A DNA stretch of 64,000 bases, from positions 1 through 64,000 of the forward strand of contig NZ_JAPJDO010000029.1 of assembly GCF_026242045.1 (NCBI RefSeq), given 5' to 3'. Positions 41,700-50,428 of the stretch are shown here, one piece after another; position 1 is the stretch's first letter; every line of letters begins with the position of its first letter. Below the pieces are notes generated by a model. That model did no database searches. It was not told where the DNA came from and was given only the letters and a program-made list of their open reading frames with translations. The position numbers and the translations under genes were made by a program. The stretch comes from Mycobacterium pinniadriaticum (GTDB lineage Bacteria > Actinomycetota > Actinomycetes > Mycobacteriales > Mycobacteriaceae).

Positions 41700-43165
41700 A
41701 CAGCTAGTGGGACACGGTGTTTGGCGAAGATCAATGCTTCGTCATCGACCTTGCCGTGCCGGATCAGACCGAGGTCCAGCAGATAGTTCTGCTTGAGCCG
41801 CCACGGTGTTCGCGACCCGGACTTCGGTAGCCGGTCCAAGGCCCGCAACACGTATCCAGGCGTGAAATCCATCAGCGGACGTTCCTCGATGTCGGAGGCG
41901 GGATGCGCGGGCTCGACGCGGTCATACCCGCTGGAATCCATGTAGTTGAGGACGCGGCAGACGAATTCGGACACCAGATCGGCCTTCAGCGTCCAGGACG
42001 CATTGGTGTAGCCGATGGTGAAGGCCATGTTCGGCACGCCGGAGAGCATCATGCCCTTGTAGGCCATCGTGGTGGTCAGATCGAGCGGCTGACCGTCGGC
42101 GAGGATCTCGGCGCCGCCGAACAGCTGTAGATTCAAACCCGTTGCGGTGACGATGATGTCGGCCGCTAGCTCCTGGCCCGAAGTCAGCTTGATCCCGGTT
42201 GGGGTAAAGCGTTCGATGGTGTCGGTGACGACCTCTGCCTGACCGTTGCGGATGGTGCGGAACAGATCACCGTTGGGCGCCAGGCACAGTCGCTGATCCC
42301 ACACCCGGTAGCTCGGACCGAAATGCTTGTCCACGTCGTAGCCCTCGGGCAGCCGGCGTCGCGCCATCGTCATCAGCTGCTTGCGCATGAAGTTCGGGAA
42401 CCGGCGGGCCAGCCGGTACTGGGCGGACTGGAACAGGATGCTCTTCCAGCGGTTGGCGATATAGGCGAGTTTGGCGGGAAGCAGCTTGTTCATCCGCACC
42501 GAGAACGGGTCCACGTCGGGCAACGCACCGATGTAGGTCGGTGAGCGCTGCAACATCGTGACGTGCCCGGCACCCGAGTTGGCCAGAGCGGGAATGAGAG
42601 TCACCGCTGTGGCGCCGCTGCCGATAACCACGACCCGCTTACCGGCGTAGTCCAGGTCCTCCGGCCAGTGCTGCGGATGCACGATGGTGCCGGTGAAGTC
42701 CTGCGCGCCGGGGAATTCCGGCGAGTAGCCCTCGTCGTAGTTGTAGTACCCGCTGCAGGCGAACAGGAACGAACAGGTGATCTCCTTGCGTTCACCGTCC
42801 GTCTCGACGCGCAGCGTCCACCGGTTCTCCGCACTCGACCACTCGGCGCTCACGACTTTCTGTCCGTACCTGATGTGCTTGTCGATGCCGTACTCCCGGA
42901 CCGTCTCGTTGAGGTAGGACATGATCGACGGGCCGTCCGCGATCGCCTTCTGCGATGTCCATGGCTTGAACCGGAAGCCCAGGGTGAACATGTCGGAGTC
43001 CGACCGGATACCGGGGTACTTGAACAGGTCCCAGGTCCCGCCCAGATTCTCGCGGCGCTCGAGGATCACGAAGCTCTTCGACGGGCAGCGGTCCTGTAGG
43101 TGCCAGGCCGCGCTGATACCGGAGATTCCGGCGCCCACGATCACCACATCGACGTGTTCGGTCAT
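41696..43165 (-). CDS. ethA: FAD-containing Baeyer-Villiger monooxygenase EthA
   Basis: NADPH- and FAD-dependent monooxygenase that, in M. tuberculosis, activates the prodrug ethionamide. The 489-residue protein begins MTEHVDVVIVGAGISG with the FAD-binding GxGxxG, has the second nucleotide motif VVVIGSGATAVTLIPAL, and the motif YNYDEGYSPEFPG found in EthA. I use the ATG at 43165 rather than 43174 because it gives MTEHVDVV and the same length as the M. tuberculosis enzyme. Divergent ethR and the operator between them lie upstream; EthR represses it. The native substrate is probably a ketone-type lipid. Confidence 0.95.
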   Translation of the reverse strand: MTEHVDVVIVGAGISGISAAWHLQDRCPSKSFVILERRENLGGTWDLFKYPGIRSDSDMFTLGFRFKPWTSQKAIADGPSIMSYLNETVREYGIDKHIRYGQKVVSAEWSSAENRWTLRVETDGERKEITCSFLFACSGYYNYDEGYSPEFPGAQDFTGTIVHPQHWPEDLDYAGKRVVVIGSGATAVTLIPALANSGAGHVTMLQRSPTYIGALPDVDPFSVRMNKLLPAKLAYIANRWKSILFQSAQYRLARRFPNFMRKQLMTMARRRLPEGYDVDKHFGPSYRVWDQRLCLAPNGDLFRTIRNGQAEVVTDTIERFTPTGIKLTSGQELAADIIVTATGLNLQLFGGAEILADGQPLDLTTTMAYKGMMLSGVPNMAFTIGYTNASWTLKADLVSEFVCRVLNYMDSSGYDRVEPAHPASDIEERPLMDFTPGYVLRALDRLPKSGSRTPWRLKQNYLLDLGLIRHGKVDDEALIFAKHRVPLAV

Positions 43166-43178
43166 GCCCGCCACGCTA

Positions 43179-43233
43179 TCAACACCGTGTTGAATAGGTC
43201 AACGCTCTGTCGATGAATTCAACACCCTGTAAA
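43179..43233. promoter_or_regulatory. EthR operator between ethA and ethR
   Basis: TCAACACCGTGTTGA (43179-43193) is a perfect 7+7 palindrome 14 nt upstream of the ethA start, and TCAACACCCTGTAAA (43219-43233) repeats its left arm near ethR; a third partial copy TCAACGC lies between at 43199-43205. Multiple EthR half-sites in one region match the known cooperative binding of EthR to a long operator. The sites overlap the probable ethR -10 TAAAGT (43230-43235). Confidence 0.75.
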
Positions 43234-43242
43234 GTACGGCTT

Positions 43243-43899
43243 GTGCCAGCTGCCACTCCGGCCCGCGTTCGCGGTCGCCGCGCCACCCGCCCCTCCGGCG
43301 ACGACCGGGAAGCAGCGATCCTGCGCACCCTGGAGGACATGCTGGAGCAGCGGCCCTTCGCCGAGATCTCGGTGGATGACCTCGCCAAGGGCGCCGGCCT
43401 GTCCCGCCCGACGTTCTACTTCTATTTCGCCTCCAAAGACGCGGTGCTGGTGCGGTTGTTCGGCCGGGCGATCACGGCCTCCGGCGCCGACCGGCAGCAG
43501 CAGACCGAGACGGCGGATCAGCCGCCGCAGCAAGCCTGGCACGACGGCATCTACGCCTTCTTCGATTCGCTGCGGCCCCATCGCACGGTCGTGCTTGCCG
43601 GGTTGTCGGCCATGGCCGCCAACCCGGAGCTGCGGGAGATGTGGACCTCGTTCATGACCGGCTGGATCGACTACACGGCCGCACTGATCACCAAGGAACG
43701 GATGCGGGGCGCGGCGCCCGACACCATCCCGGCACACGATCTGGCGACGGCGCTCAACCTGATGAACGAACGTGTGGTGTTCGCCGCCCAGGGCAGCCAG
43801 AAGCCGACGCTGCCCGAGAACGCCGCCCTGGAAGCACTCGCCCACATCTGGATCGCCAGCATCTACGGTGAGGCTAGGGTCTCTGCGGCCTCGGTTTGA
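43243..43899 (+). CDS. ethR: TetR-family repressor EthR
   Basis: TetR repressor of ethA. The 218-residue protein contains the signature RGRRATRPSGDDREAAILRT and the DNA-binding ISVDDLAKGAGLSRPTFYFYFASKDAVLVRLF (helix-turn-helix), then a ligand-binding domain that opens onto ethionamide-boosting compounds in M. tuberculosis. I start it at the GTG at 43243: the ATG at 43213 lies before an operator site, whereas TAAAGT (43230-43235) is a -10 ending 7 nt before this GTG, so the message is probably leaderless and starts at the GTG. Divergent from ethA. Confidence 0.92.
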   Translation: MPAATPARVRGRRATRPSGDDREAAILRTLEDMLEQRPFAEISVDDLAKGAGLSRPTFYFYFASKDAVLVRLFGRAITASGADRQQQTETADQPPQQAWHDGIYAFFDSLRPHRTVVLAGLSAMAANPELREMWTSFMTGWIDYTAALITKERMRGAAPDTIPAHDLATALNLMNERVVFAAQGSQKPTLPENAALEALAHIWIASIYGEARVSAASV

Positions 43900-43953
43900 T
43901 TCCGGCTTCGCATATTGGATTGCGCCCGGAGCGGGTGGCCCTAGTCTTGCGGC

Positions 43954-46479
43954 ATGCCGGAGCCACATCCGCCGATGGGTGCCACCGTTGCCAAGTTCGC
44001 GTTGTACTGCATGTTGGCCGGTGTGTTGGTGGCGGCCATGCTGTTTCCGATCGCCGGCGGCGCGGGCATCGTGGTCAACCACGCCTCCGATGTAGCGGCG
44101 CAGGATTCCACCGAGCTGATGTCGGGTGAAGTCCCCACCGTCTCCACCATGGTGGACAAGGCCGGGAACGTCATCGCCTGGATCTATGCGCAGCGGCGCT
44201 GGCCGGTGCCCACCGACCGAATCGCCGACACCATGAAGTTGGCGATCGTGTCGATCGAGGACAAACGCTTCGCCGAACATAACGGCGTCGATGTCCAGGG
44301 CACCCTCACCGGTCTCATCGGCTACCTCAGGGGCGATCTCGACACCAGGGGCGGCTCGACGATCGAGCAGCAGTACGTCAAGAACTACAACCTGTTGGTG
44401 AACGCGCAGACCGATGCCGAACGGCGGGCCGCGGTCGAGACGACGCCGGCACGCAAGCTGCGCGAGATCCGGATGGCGCTGGCTCTGGACAAGGCCCTCT
44501 CCAAACCCGAGATCCTCACTCGCTACCTGAACCTGGTCTACTTCGGCAACGGCGCCTACGGGGTGCAGGATGCCGCCAAGACGTATTTCGGGGTCAACGC
44601 CGCGGACCTCAACTGGCAGCAGGCCGCGCTGCTGGCCGGCATCGTGCAATCGACCAGCGCCCTGAACCCGTACACCAACCCCGAGGCCGCGCTGGCCCGC
44701 CGCAACGTGGTGCTCGACACGATGATCGAGAACCTGCCGGACAAGGCGGACGAGTTGCGTGCCGCCCGGGCGCAGCCGCTCGGCATCCTGCCGCAGCCGA
44801 ACAGTCTGCCGCAGGGCTGCATAGCGGCCGGCGATCGCGGTTTCTTCTGCGATTACGTGCTGCAGTATCTGGCCCGGGCGGGTCTGTCCAAGGACGATGT
44901 GGCACGCAACGGCTACCTGATCCGCACCACCCTCGACCCCACCGTCCAGAACAGCGTCAAGAAGGCGATCGACACCATCGCCAGCCCGACGCTGGACGGG
45001 GTCGCCAGCGTGATGAGCGTCATCCAGCCGGGCAAGACCAGTCACAAAGTGATCGCGATGGGTGACAACCGCAACTACGGCCTGCAGCTGGACGCCGGCC
45101 AGACGGTGCAGCCGCAGCCGTTCTCCCTGGCCGGCGACGGCGCGGGATCGATCTTCAAGATCTTCACCACCGCGGCCGCCATGGACATGGGCATGGGTAT
45201 CAACGCCCAGCTCGAGGTTCCGGCCCAGTTTCAGGGCAAAGGCCTGGGCAGCAGTAGCGGTCCGGGGTGCCCCAAGGAGACCTGGTGTGTGCGCAACGCC
45301 GGTAACTACCGCAGCCCGATGAGTGTGACCGATGCCCTGGCCCAATCGCCCAACACGGCGTTCGCCCGGCTGATCGGGCAGGTCGGCGTGCCGCGCGCGG
45401 TGGACATGGCGGTGAAATTGGGGCTGCGCTCCTACGCCGAGCCCGGGACGGCGCGCGCCTACGAACCGGATAGCAACGAGAGCCTGGCCGATTTCGTCAA
45501 ACGCCAGAACCTCGGCTCCTTCACCCTGGGCCCGTTCGAACTCAACGCGCTCGAATTGTCCAATGTCGCAGCCACATTGGCCTCCGGTGGGATGTGGTGC
45601 CCGCCCAGCCCGGTGGACAAGATCTTCGACCGCAACGGACGCGAAGTCGCCGTCGAGACCCAGGCCTGCGAGCAGGTGGTACCGGCGGGGCTGGCCAACA
45701 CACTGGCCAATGCCCTGTCCAAGGACACCACCAGCGGCACAGCGGCCGGTTCGGCCGGCTCCGCGGGCTGGAGCCTGCCGATGTCAGGCAAGACCGGTAC
45801 CACCGAGTCGCACCGCTCGTCGGGGTTTCTCGGTTTCACCAACCAGTACGCCGCGGCCAACTACATCTTCGACGACTCCACCAACCCCGGCGGGTTGTGC
45901 TCATGGCCGCTGCGCAAGTGCGGGTACGGCAACCTGTACGGCGGCAACGAGCCGGCTCGGACCTGGTTCATGGCGATGAAGCCCGTCGCCACGGACTTCG
46001 GCCCGATCGAACTGCCGCCCACCGACCCGCGCTATGTCGACGGCGGCCCGGGCAGCACGGTACCCAGTGTCACCGGCCTGAGCTTCGATGCCGCACGGAA
46101 ACGACTGCGGGAAGCCGGCTTCCAAGTCGCCGAGCTGCCCACTCCGATCAACAGCTACTCCTCGAGGGGGTCGGTGGTCGGCACCACCCCGAGCGGCAAG
46201 ACCATTCCGGGGTCGATCATCACCATCAACACCAGTAACGGAATCCCGCCACCTCCGCCGCCGGAGGCGGAACCGCCTCCGCCCGAGGCACCGCCGGAGG
46301 AACCGCCGCCCGACGTCAACGTCATCAACATCCCCGGCCTACCGCCGATAACGTTGCCGATGTGGCCGCCACCTCCGCCGCCGCCACCACCACCTCCGCC
46401 GGCGCCAGAGCCCGCGCCGCCACCACCGGCTCCGGAGCCACCACCGCCACCGGGGCCCGACGCGCCTCCGCCACCCTAG
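43954..46479 (+). CDS. Class A penicillin-binding protein (transglycosylase/transpeptidase), PonA2/PonA3-like
   Basis: Bifunctional peptidoglycan synthase of 841 residues. One N-terminal helix (22-42) is followed by the GT51 transglycosylase domain (Glu102 in SIEDKRFAEHNG and GGSTIEQQYVKNYNL), the transpeptidase domain (Ser399 in AGSIFK, SPN and KTG from Lys613 in SGKTGTTES), a C-terminal PASTA domain (GSTVPSVTGLSFDAARKRLRE) and a long Pro-rich tail (PPPPP runs). The GT51 motifs differ from canonical (EDKRF.EHNG; GGSTIEQQ). Long Pro/Glu tails are usual in mycobacterial PonA proteins. Which PonA orthologue it is cannot be decided from this window. Confidence 0.9.
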   Translation: MPEPHPPMGATVAKFALYCMLAGVLVAAMLFPIAGGAGIVVNHASDVAAQDSTELMSGEVPTVSTMVDKAGNVIAWIYAQRRWPVPTDRIADTMKLAIVSIEDKRFAEHNGVDVQGTLTGLIGYLRGDLDTRGGSTIEQQYVKNYNLLVNAQTDAERRAAVETTPARKLREIRMALALDKALSKPEILTRYLNLVYFGNGAYGVQDAAKTYFGVNAADLNWQQAALLAGIVQSTSALNPYTNPEAALARRNVVLDTMIENLPDKADELRAARAQPLGILPQPNSLPQGCIAAGDRGFFCDYVLQYLARAGLSKDDVARNGYLIRTTLDPTVQNSVKKAIDTIASPTLDGVASVMSVIQPGKTSHKVIAMGDNRNYGLQLDAGQTVQPQPFSLAGDGAGSIFKIFTTAAAMDMGMGINAQLEVPAQFQGKGLGSSSGPGCPKETWCVRNAGNYRSPMSVTDALAQSPNTAFARLIGQVGVPRAVDMAVKLGLRSYAEPGTARAYEPDSNESLADFVKRQNLGSFTLGPFELNALELSNVAATLASGGMWCPPSPVDKIFDRNGREVAVETQACEQVVPAGLANTLANALSKDTTSGTAAGSAGSAGWSLPMSGKTGTTESHRSSGFLGFTNQYAAANYIFDDSTNPGGLCSWPLRKCGYGNLYGGNEPARTWFMAMKPVATDFGPIELPPTDPRYVDGGPGSTVPSVTGLSFDAARKRLREAGFQVAELPTPINSYSSRGSVVGTTPSGKTIPGSIITINTSNGIPPPPPPEAEPPPPEAPPEEPPPDVNVINIPGLPPITLPMWPPPPPPPPPPPPAPEPAPPPPAPEPPPPPGPDAPPPP

Positions 46480-46496
46480 GCTGTCGGACCGGCATG

Positions 46497-46510
46497 CGAA
46501 CATATGTTCG
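46497..46510. promoter_or_regulatory. LexA (SOS)-box-like palindrome at the dinB start
   Basis: CGAACATATGTTCG is a perfect 14-bp palindrome, equal to the core GAAC-N4-GTTC of the mycobacterial LexA box TCGAACNNNNGTTCGA with only the outer T and A different (G and T here). The ATG start candidate (46504-46506) of the polymerase gene lies inside it. LexA bound here would block the gene until DNA damage. Confidence 0.7.
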
Positions 46511-47709
46511 TGTCCGGCGCTGCGGCGACCATCCTGCACGCTGATCTCGACTCGTTCTACGCCTCGGTCGAGCAGCGCGACGATCCGACGCTGCGGGGTC
46601 GCCCGGTGATCGTCGGCGCAGGCGTGGTCCTGGCGGCCAGTTACGAGGCCAAGGCCTACGGGGTTCGCACGGCGATGGGCGGGCACCAGGCGCGCCGACT
46701 CTGCCCCGCCGCGGTCGTCGTCCCGCCCCGGATGTCGGCCTACAGCCAGGCCAGTGACGACGTCTTCGATGTCTTCCGCGACACCACCCCGCTGGTCGAA
46801 CCGCTCTCGGTGGACGAGGCGTTCCTGGACGTGTCCGGGCTGCGCCGACTGTCCGGGGACCCCGTCCAGATCGCCACGCGCCTGCGTCAGCAGGTTCGGG
46901 ACCGGGTGGGACTGCCCATCACCGTGGGTATCGCCCGCACCAAGTTTCTGGCCAAAGTGGCCAGTCAGGAGGCCAAGCCCGACGGCCTGCTGCTGGTTCC
47001 CCCCGACGGCGAGCTCGCGTTCCTGCATCCGCTGCCGGTACGCCGGCTGTGGGGAGTGGGCCCCAAGACCGCCGACAAGCTCGGGTCGCACGGCATCGAT
47101 ACCGTCGCGCAGGTCGCCGAACTCAGCGAGTCGATGCTGGCCTCGATGCTCGGGCCGGCCATGGGTCGTCAGCTGTATTGCCTGTCCCGCAATATCGACC
47201 GGCGCCGGGTGAACACCGCCGCTCGCCGGCGATCCGTGGGTGCCCAGCGGGCGTTGGGGCGGCAGGCCACGACGCCCGCTGAGCTGGATGCCGTGGTGAT
47301 CGGCCTCATCGACCGCATCACCCGCCGGATGCGCTCGGCGCAACGCACCGGACGAACGGTGGTGCTGCGCTTACGTTTCGATGACTTCACCCGCATCACC
47401 CGCTCGCACACGATGGCCAGGGCCACCGCGTCGACGGGACCGATCCTGACCGCCGCGCGTGGTCTGGTCGCCGCGGCCGAACCCTTGATCGCCGAACGAG
47501 GCATCACGCTGATCGGGTTCGCGGTCTGCAACATCGACCCCGGCGGCGCCCAGCAGTTGGAACTACCGCTGGACGGCAGCAGGCCCGACTCGGTGCACCT
47601 GGACGCGGCGGTCGATCAGGTACGCCGCCGCTATGGCAATTCGGTGCTCACTCGCGGCGTGCTGGTCGGCCGGGACCCCGGGTTGGAGATGCCGCACCTA
47701 CCGGACTGA
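46504..47709 (+). CDS. Y-family DNA polymerase IV (DinB-like, DinB3-type)
   Basis: Translesion polymerase of 401 residues. The palm carries the catalytic acids in LHADLDSFYASVEQ and LSVDEAFLD; the fingers, thumb and little finger domains are intact, with the HhH motif GVGPKTADKLGSHGI. The tail has the beta-clamp-binding motif QLELPLD. By its place after ethA/ethR and a PBP gene it is the third DinB of M. smegmatis-type genomes (DinB3); M. tuberculosis lacks it. A GTG at 46510 is an alternative start. A LexA-type palindrome overlaps the start codons. Confidence 0.88.
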   Translation: MFVSGAAATILHADLDSFYASVEQRDDPTLRGRPVIVGAGVVLAASYEAKAYGVRTAMGGHQARRLCPAAVVVPPRMSAYSQASDDVFDVFRDTTPLVEPLSVDEAFLDVSGLRRLSGDPVQIATRLRQQVRDRVGLPITVGIARTKFLAKVASQEAKPDGLLLVPPDGELAFLHPLPVRRLWGVGPKTADKLGSHGIDTVAQVAELSESMLASMLGPAMGRQLYCLSRNIDRRRVNTAARRRSVGAQRALGRQATTPAELDAVVIGLIDRITRRMRSAQRTGRTVVLRLRFDDFTRITRSHTMARATASTGPILTAARGLVAAAEPLIAERGITLIGFAVCNIDPGGAQQLELPLDGSRPDSVHLDAAVDQVRRRYGNSVLTRGVLVGRDPGLEMPHLPD

Positions 47710-47729
47710 CTGCCAGCTGAACTATCGGG

Positions 47730-49358
47730 TCACAACCAACGGTAGTCGAACTGTGTGCTGCCGTTGCCGCTGAAGTCCACGTAGATCGGCCCGCTCAGGA
47801 ATGCTTCGACTCCGGCATTGAAGTAATCGGGGCGGTCGGCGACGGTCAGTGCGTTGTACTCATTGATCCTGTAGTGGTACAGCAAGGTCTTGCCGTCAGC
47901 GGTGTAAACCCAGACCATCGTTCCCGCGGGCAGCCCATCGGCAGGGATCAGGGACTGCGAGATGGCTCCATACACACCGCCAGAATCAAAGCTGCCGGTC
48001 GAGACGGACTCGGGATCCCCGTCGTCGAACTTGAGCACTATCGGGGTGTGGGGAGTGCCGTCCAGCGTCGCTCGCGCCGGTAGCGGGTTCGGCCCCAACG
48101 TCAGGTACCCGCCGCGTTCATTGAGCAACATTCCCGTGCTGAGCATGCCGGGCAATGCACTGGTAACCGAACTCGTCAACGGGCCATAGGAATTCGGCCC
48201 GACGCCAAGAACGCCGACGACTCCGTCACCCAAGAATGTGATGAAGGCGGCCGAGTCTTCTTCGGTGACGATTCCGACATGGGTCGGGTCGGTGACGATT
48301 CCATTGCCGAAGTCGACGGTCGTCGTGTAGACGTCATACCCGACGGCTTCCGGGGTCCCGGCATAGCCGTATTCGGCCGAGCAGTGATCGCCGGATTGCT
48401 GGACGCAGGTGGTGGAGTCGTCTTGATAGGCACCGAGATTTTGTTGTCCCACATAGTCGCGGCTGATCAGCAAGCCTATCGATCCGGTGTCGAGGATGAC
48501 AGGCACGAAGTCGCCGCCGTTGACCGAGATATAGACGATTGGCTGAGTGTCCAGGATGGACACCGGGACCGTGGCGTAGACCATGCCGTTCCGGTGCGCG
48601 TCGGCGACCGCCGCGTAGGCACTGACCGCCGCGGACTGACCGCCGAAAAGCCCGACGACAGGCAGGATCTGCTGAGCGGCCCCCATCGATGCCTGTGCAA
48701 TCGTAGGCAGTAGCACCGTTGCGCCGAGGCTCAGGCGCGCGATGCCGTGAACGATCGGGGTGCCTTCACTGCGGGCGAAGAATGTCTGCGCACCTTGGTT
48801 CGAATCCTGCCAAGCCAGCAGCGACAACTGGGCTGTGGCGATCAACAGTTGCGGGGCGATCGCGACGATTCCCGCACCGACGTTCCCCTCGCCCCACGTT
48901 CCGGTGAACAACGCCGACTGCGCCTGGGCGAGCTGGTCCAGCGCAGTGCCGACGGGATCGTCTGCCGCGCCGGTCAACGACGCAGCCGAGGCGGACGGGG
49001 CTGCCTCCGTTGACCCGGTTGATGACTCCGATCCCCAAGACGGCTCCGCAGTGGATATCTCGACGCGGCGGCGTCCGGTGCCCGCTACGTGCGAACTTGC
49101 CTGACCCGCAGACGCAGCCGTGGTGACAGTCTTGAGCGCCCGACTGGGGCCGAGTGCTCGCGGCCCGGTGATCCCCACGGCGGGCCGGGCCGTGCCGGAG
49201 GCCTTTGACGCCGACGCATGCGATCCGTGCCGCGCCGAGGTGGCCGTCGCGCTACCGTTCCCCGTATCGGCCTGCGCAAATCCCGCGCAGTACAGACACA
49301 TACCGCCGGCGATCGCCGATCCGACCAACATCGATCCTGCCCAGAGCCGGAATTTCAC
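47730..49358 (-). CDS. Secreted PecA-type aspartic protease-like protein (no PE domain)
   Basis: A 542-residue exported protein. The signal peptide (MKFRLWAGSMLVGSAIAGGM, cleaved near AQA-DTG at residue 31) is followed by ~90 low-complexity Ser/Ala/Thr residues, a helical region, and an aspartic-protease fold with VPVILDTGSIGLLI (catalytic Asp-Thr-Gly-Ser) and a second half around STGSFDSGGVYGAIS, where an Asp-Ser-Gly suggests the partner Asp. This resembles PecA (PE_PGRS35)-type proteases that process PE/lipase proteins, but here a general signal peptide replaces the PE domain. The gene is convergent with the polymerase gene, 20 nt apart. Confidence 0.82.
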   Translation of the reverse strand: MKFRLWAGSMLVGSAIAGGMCLYCAGFAQADTGNGSATATSARHGSHASASKASGTARPAVGITGPRALGPSRALKTVTTAASAGQASSHVAGTGRRRVEISTAEPSWGSESSTGSTEAAPSASAASLTGAADDPVGTALDQLAQAQSALFTGTWGEGNVGAGIVAIAPQLLIATAQLSLLAWQDSNQGAQTFFARSEGTPIVHGIARLSLGATVLLPTIAQASMGAAQQILPVVGLFGGQSAAVSAYAAVADAHRNGMVYATVPVSILDTQPIVYISVNGGDFVPVILDTGSIGLLISRDYVGQQNLGAYQDDSTTCVQQSGDHCSAEYGYAGTPEAVGYDVYTTTVDFGNGIVTDPTHVGIVTEEDSAAFITFLGDGVVGVLGVGPNSYGPLTSSVTSALPGMLSTGMLLNERGGYLTLGPNPLPARATLDGTPHTPIVLKFDDGDPESVSTGSFDSGGVYGAISQSLIPADGLPAGTMVWVYTADGKTLLYHYRINEYNALTVADRPDYFNAGVEAFLSGPIYVDFSGNGSTQFDYRWL

Positions 49359-49419
49359 GCGCTGAGCCTAACGTGTCCGGTGGGGGGCCGCAGGTCACAC
49401 GGCAAACCGCCGAGTCGGT

Positions 49420-50412
49420 TCAGCCCACGAGCTTTTTGGCCGGCCACGTGTTGATGATCCGATCAATCGGGACGCCGTTGTCCAGTGCCCGCTGTGCACC
49501 GTAGCCGAGGAAGTCCAGCTGTCCCGGCGCGTGAGCATCGGTGTCGATCGAGAAGTCACAGCCGATCTCCAGCGCCAGCTTGATCAACCGGGTCGGCGGG
49601 TCACGGCGCTCGGGGCGAGAGTTGATCTCCACGGCGGTGTTGTTGTCTCGGCATGCGGTGAACACCTTCTCGGCGTCGAACGTCGACTCCGGCCGGATTC
49701 CCCTGCTGCCGGTCACCAGTCGGCCGGTGCAGTGGCCCAGAACGTTGACTCGCGAATCGGCCACCGCGCGCACCATCCGTCGCGTCATCGATGGGCCGTC
49801 CATCGACAGTTTGGAGTGCACGCTGGCGACGACGATGTCGAGGCGGTCCAGCAGGTCGGGCTCCTGATCCAGGGTGCCGTCCTCGAGGATGTCGACCTCG
49901 ATGCCGGTGAGTATCCGGAAGGGTGTCATTTTCTCGCGCAGCTCGTCGATGATGTCGAGCTGCCGGCGCAGCCGGTCGGCGGATAGCCCATTGGCGATGG
50001 TGAGCCGGGGCGAGTGGTCGGTCAGCGCGCAGTATTCGTGGCCCAGCGCCGCTGCGGTGCTCAGCATTTCGTGGATCGGGGCGGATCCGTCCGACCAGTT
50101 CGAATGCAGGTGCAGGTCACCGCGTAGGGCGGCACGGACCTCGCCGCCGCCGAGATCGGATGCTGCGCCACGTAATTCGACTAGAGCCTCGGGCTCCTGG
50201 CCCGCCCAGGCCTGGGCGATCACCTTGGCGGTCTTCGGGCCGATGCCGGCCAGGGTCTGCCAGCTGTTGGCCCGACCATGCCGCTCGCGGGCCTCCTCGT
50301 CCAGGCCCTCGACGATGTCGGCGGCCTTGCGGTAGGCCATCACCCGTCGAGAGTCTTCGCGGGCACGGTCCTTGTAGTAGGCGATCTCGCGCAGCGCGGC
50401 CACCGGGTCCAT
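49420..50412 (-). CDS. PHP-domain phosphoesterase (PolX-like; Rv3856c-like)
   Basis: A 330-residue protein with an N-terminal helical HhH region (LAGIGPKTAKVIAQAW) and a PHP metal domain: DLHLHSNWSDG, LTDHSPR, GIEVDIL, ASVHSKL, GHCTGR and DTDAHAPGQLDF are the clustered His/Asp ligands of a trinuclear site. This is the C-terminal half of bacterial PolX without the polymerase. It may be a histidinol-phosphatase-like or DNA-end-processing phosphoesterase; the HhH points to DNA. It lies just downstream of the Hyc-type operon with 16 nt between them, on the same strand, so it may be read from it. Confidence 0.86.
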   Translation of the reverse strand: MDPVAALREIAYYKDRAREDSRRVMAYRKAADIVEGLDEEARERHGRANSWQTLAGIGPKTAKVIAQAWAGQEPEALVELRGAASDLGGGEVRAALRGDLHLHSNWSDGSAPIHEMLSTAAALGHEYCALTDHSPRLTIANGLSADRLRRQLDIIDELREKMTPFRILTGIEVDILEDGTLDQEPDLLDRLDIVVASVHSKLSMDGPSMTRRMVRAVADSRVNVLGHCTGRLVTGSRGIRPESTFDAEKVFTACRDNNTAVEINSRPERRDPPTRLIKLALEIGCDFSIDTDAHAPGQLDFLGYGAQRALDNGVPIDRIINTWPAKKLVG

Positions 50413-50428
50413 GGCTCCAGTGTGCCCG

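Noticed and set aside
43219..45345. 708-residue minus-strand frame opposite ethR and the PBP gene
   Set aside because: It overlaps two well-supported plus-strand genes, its composition is the antisense of theirs and no motif or ribosome-binding site is visible.
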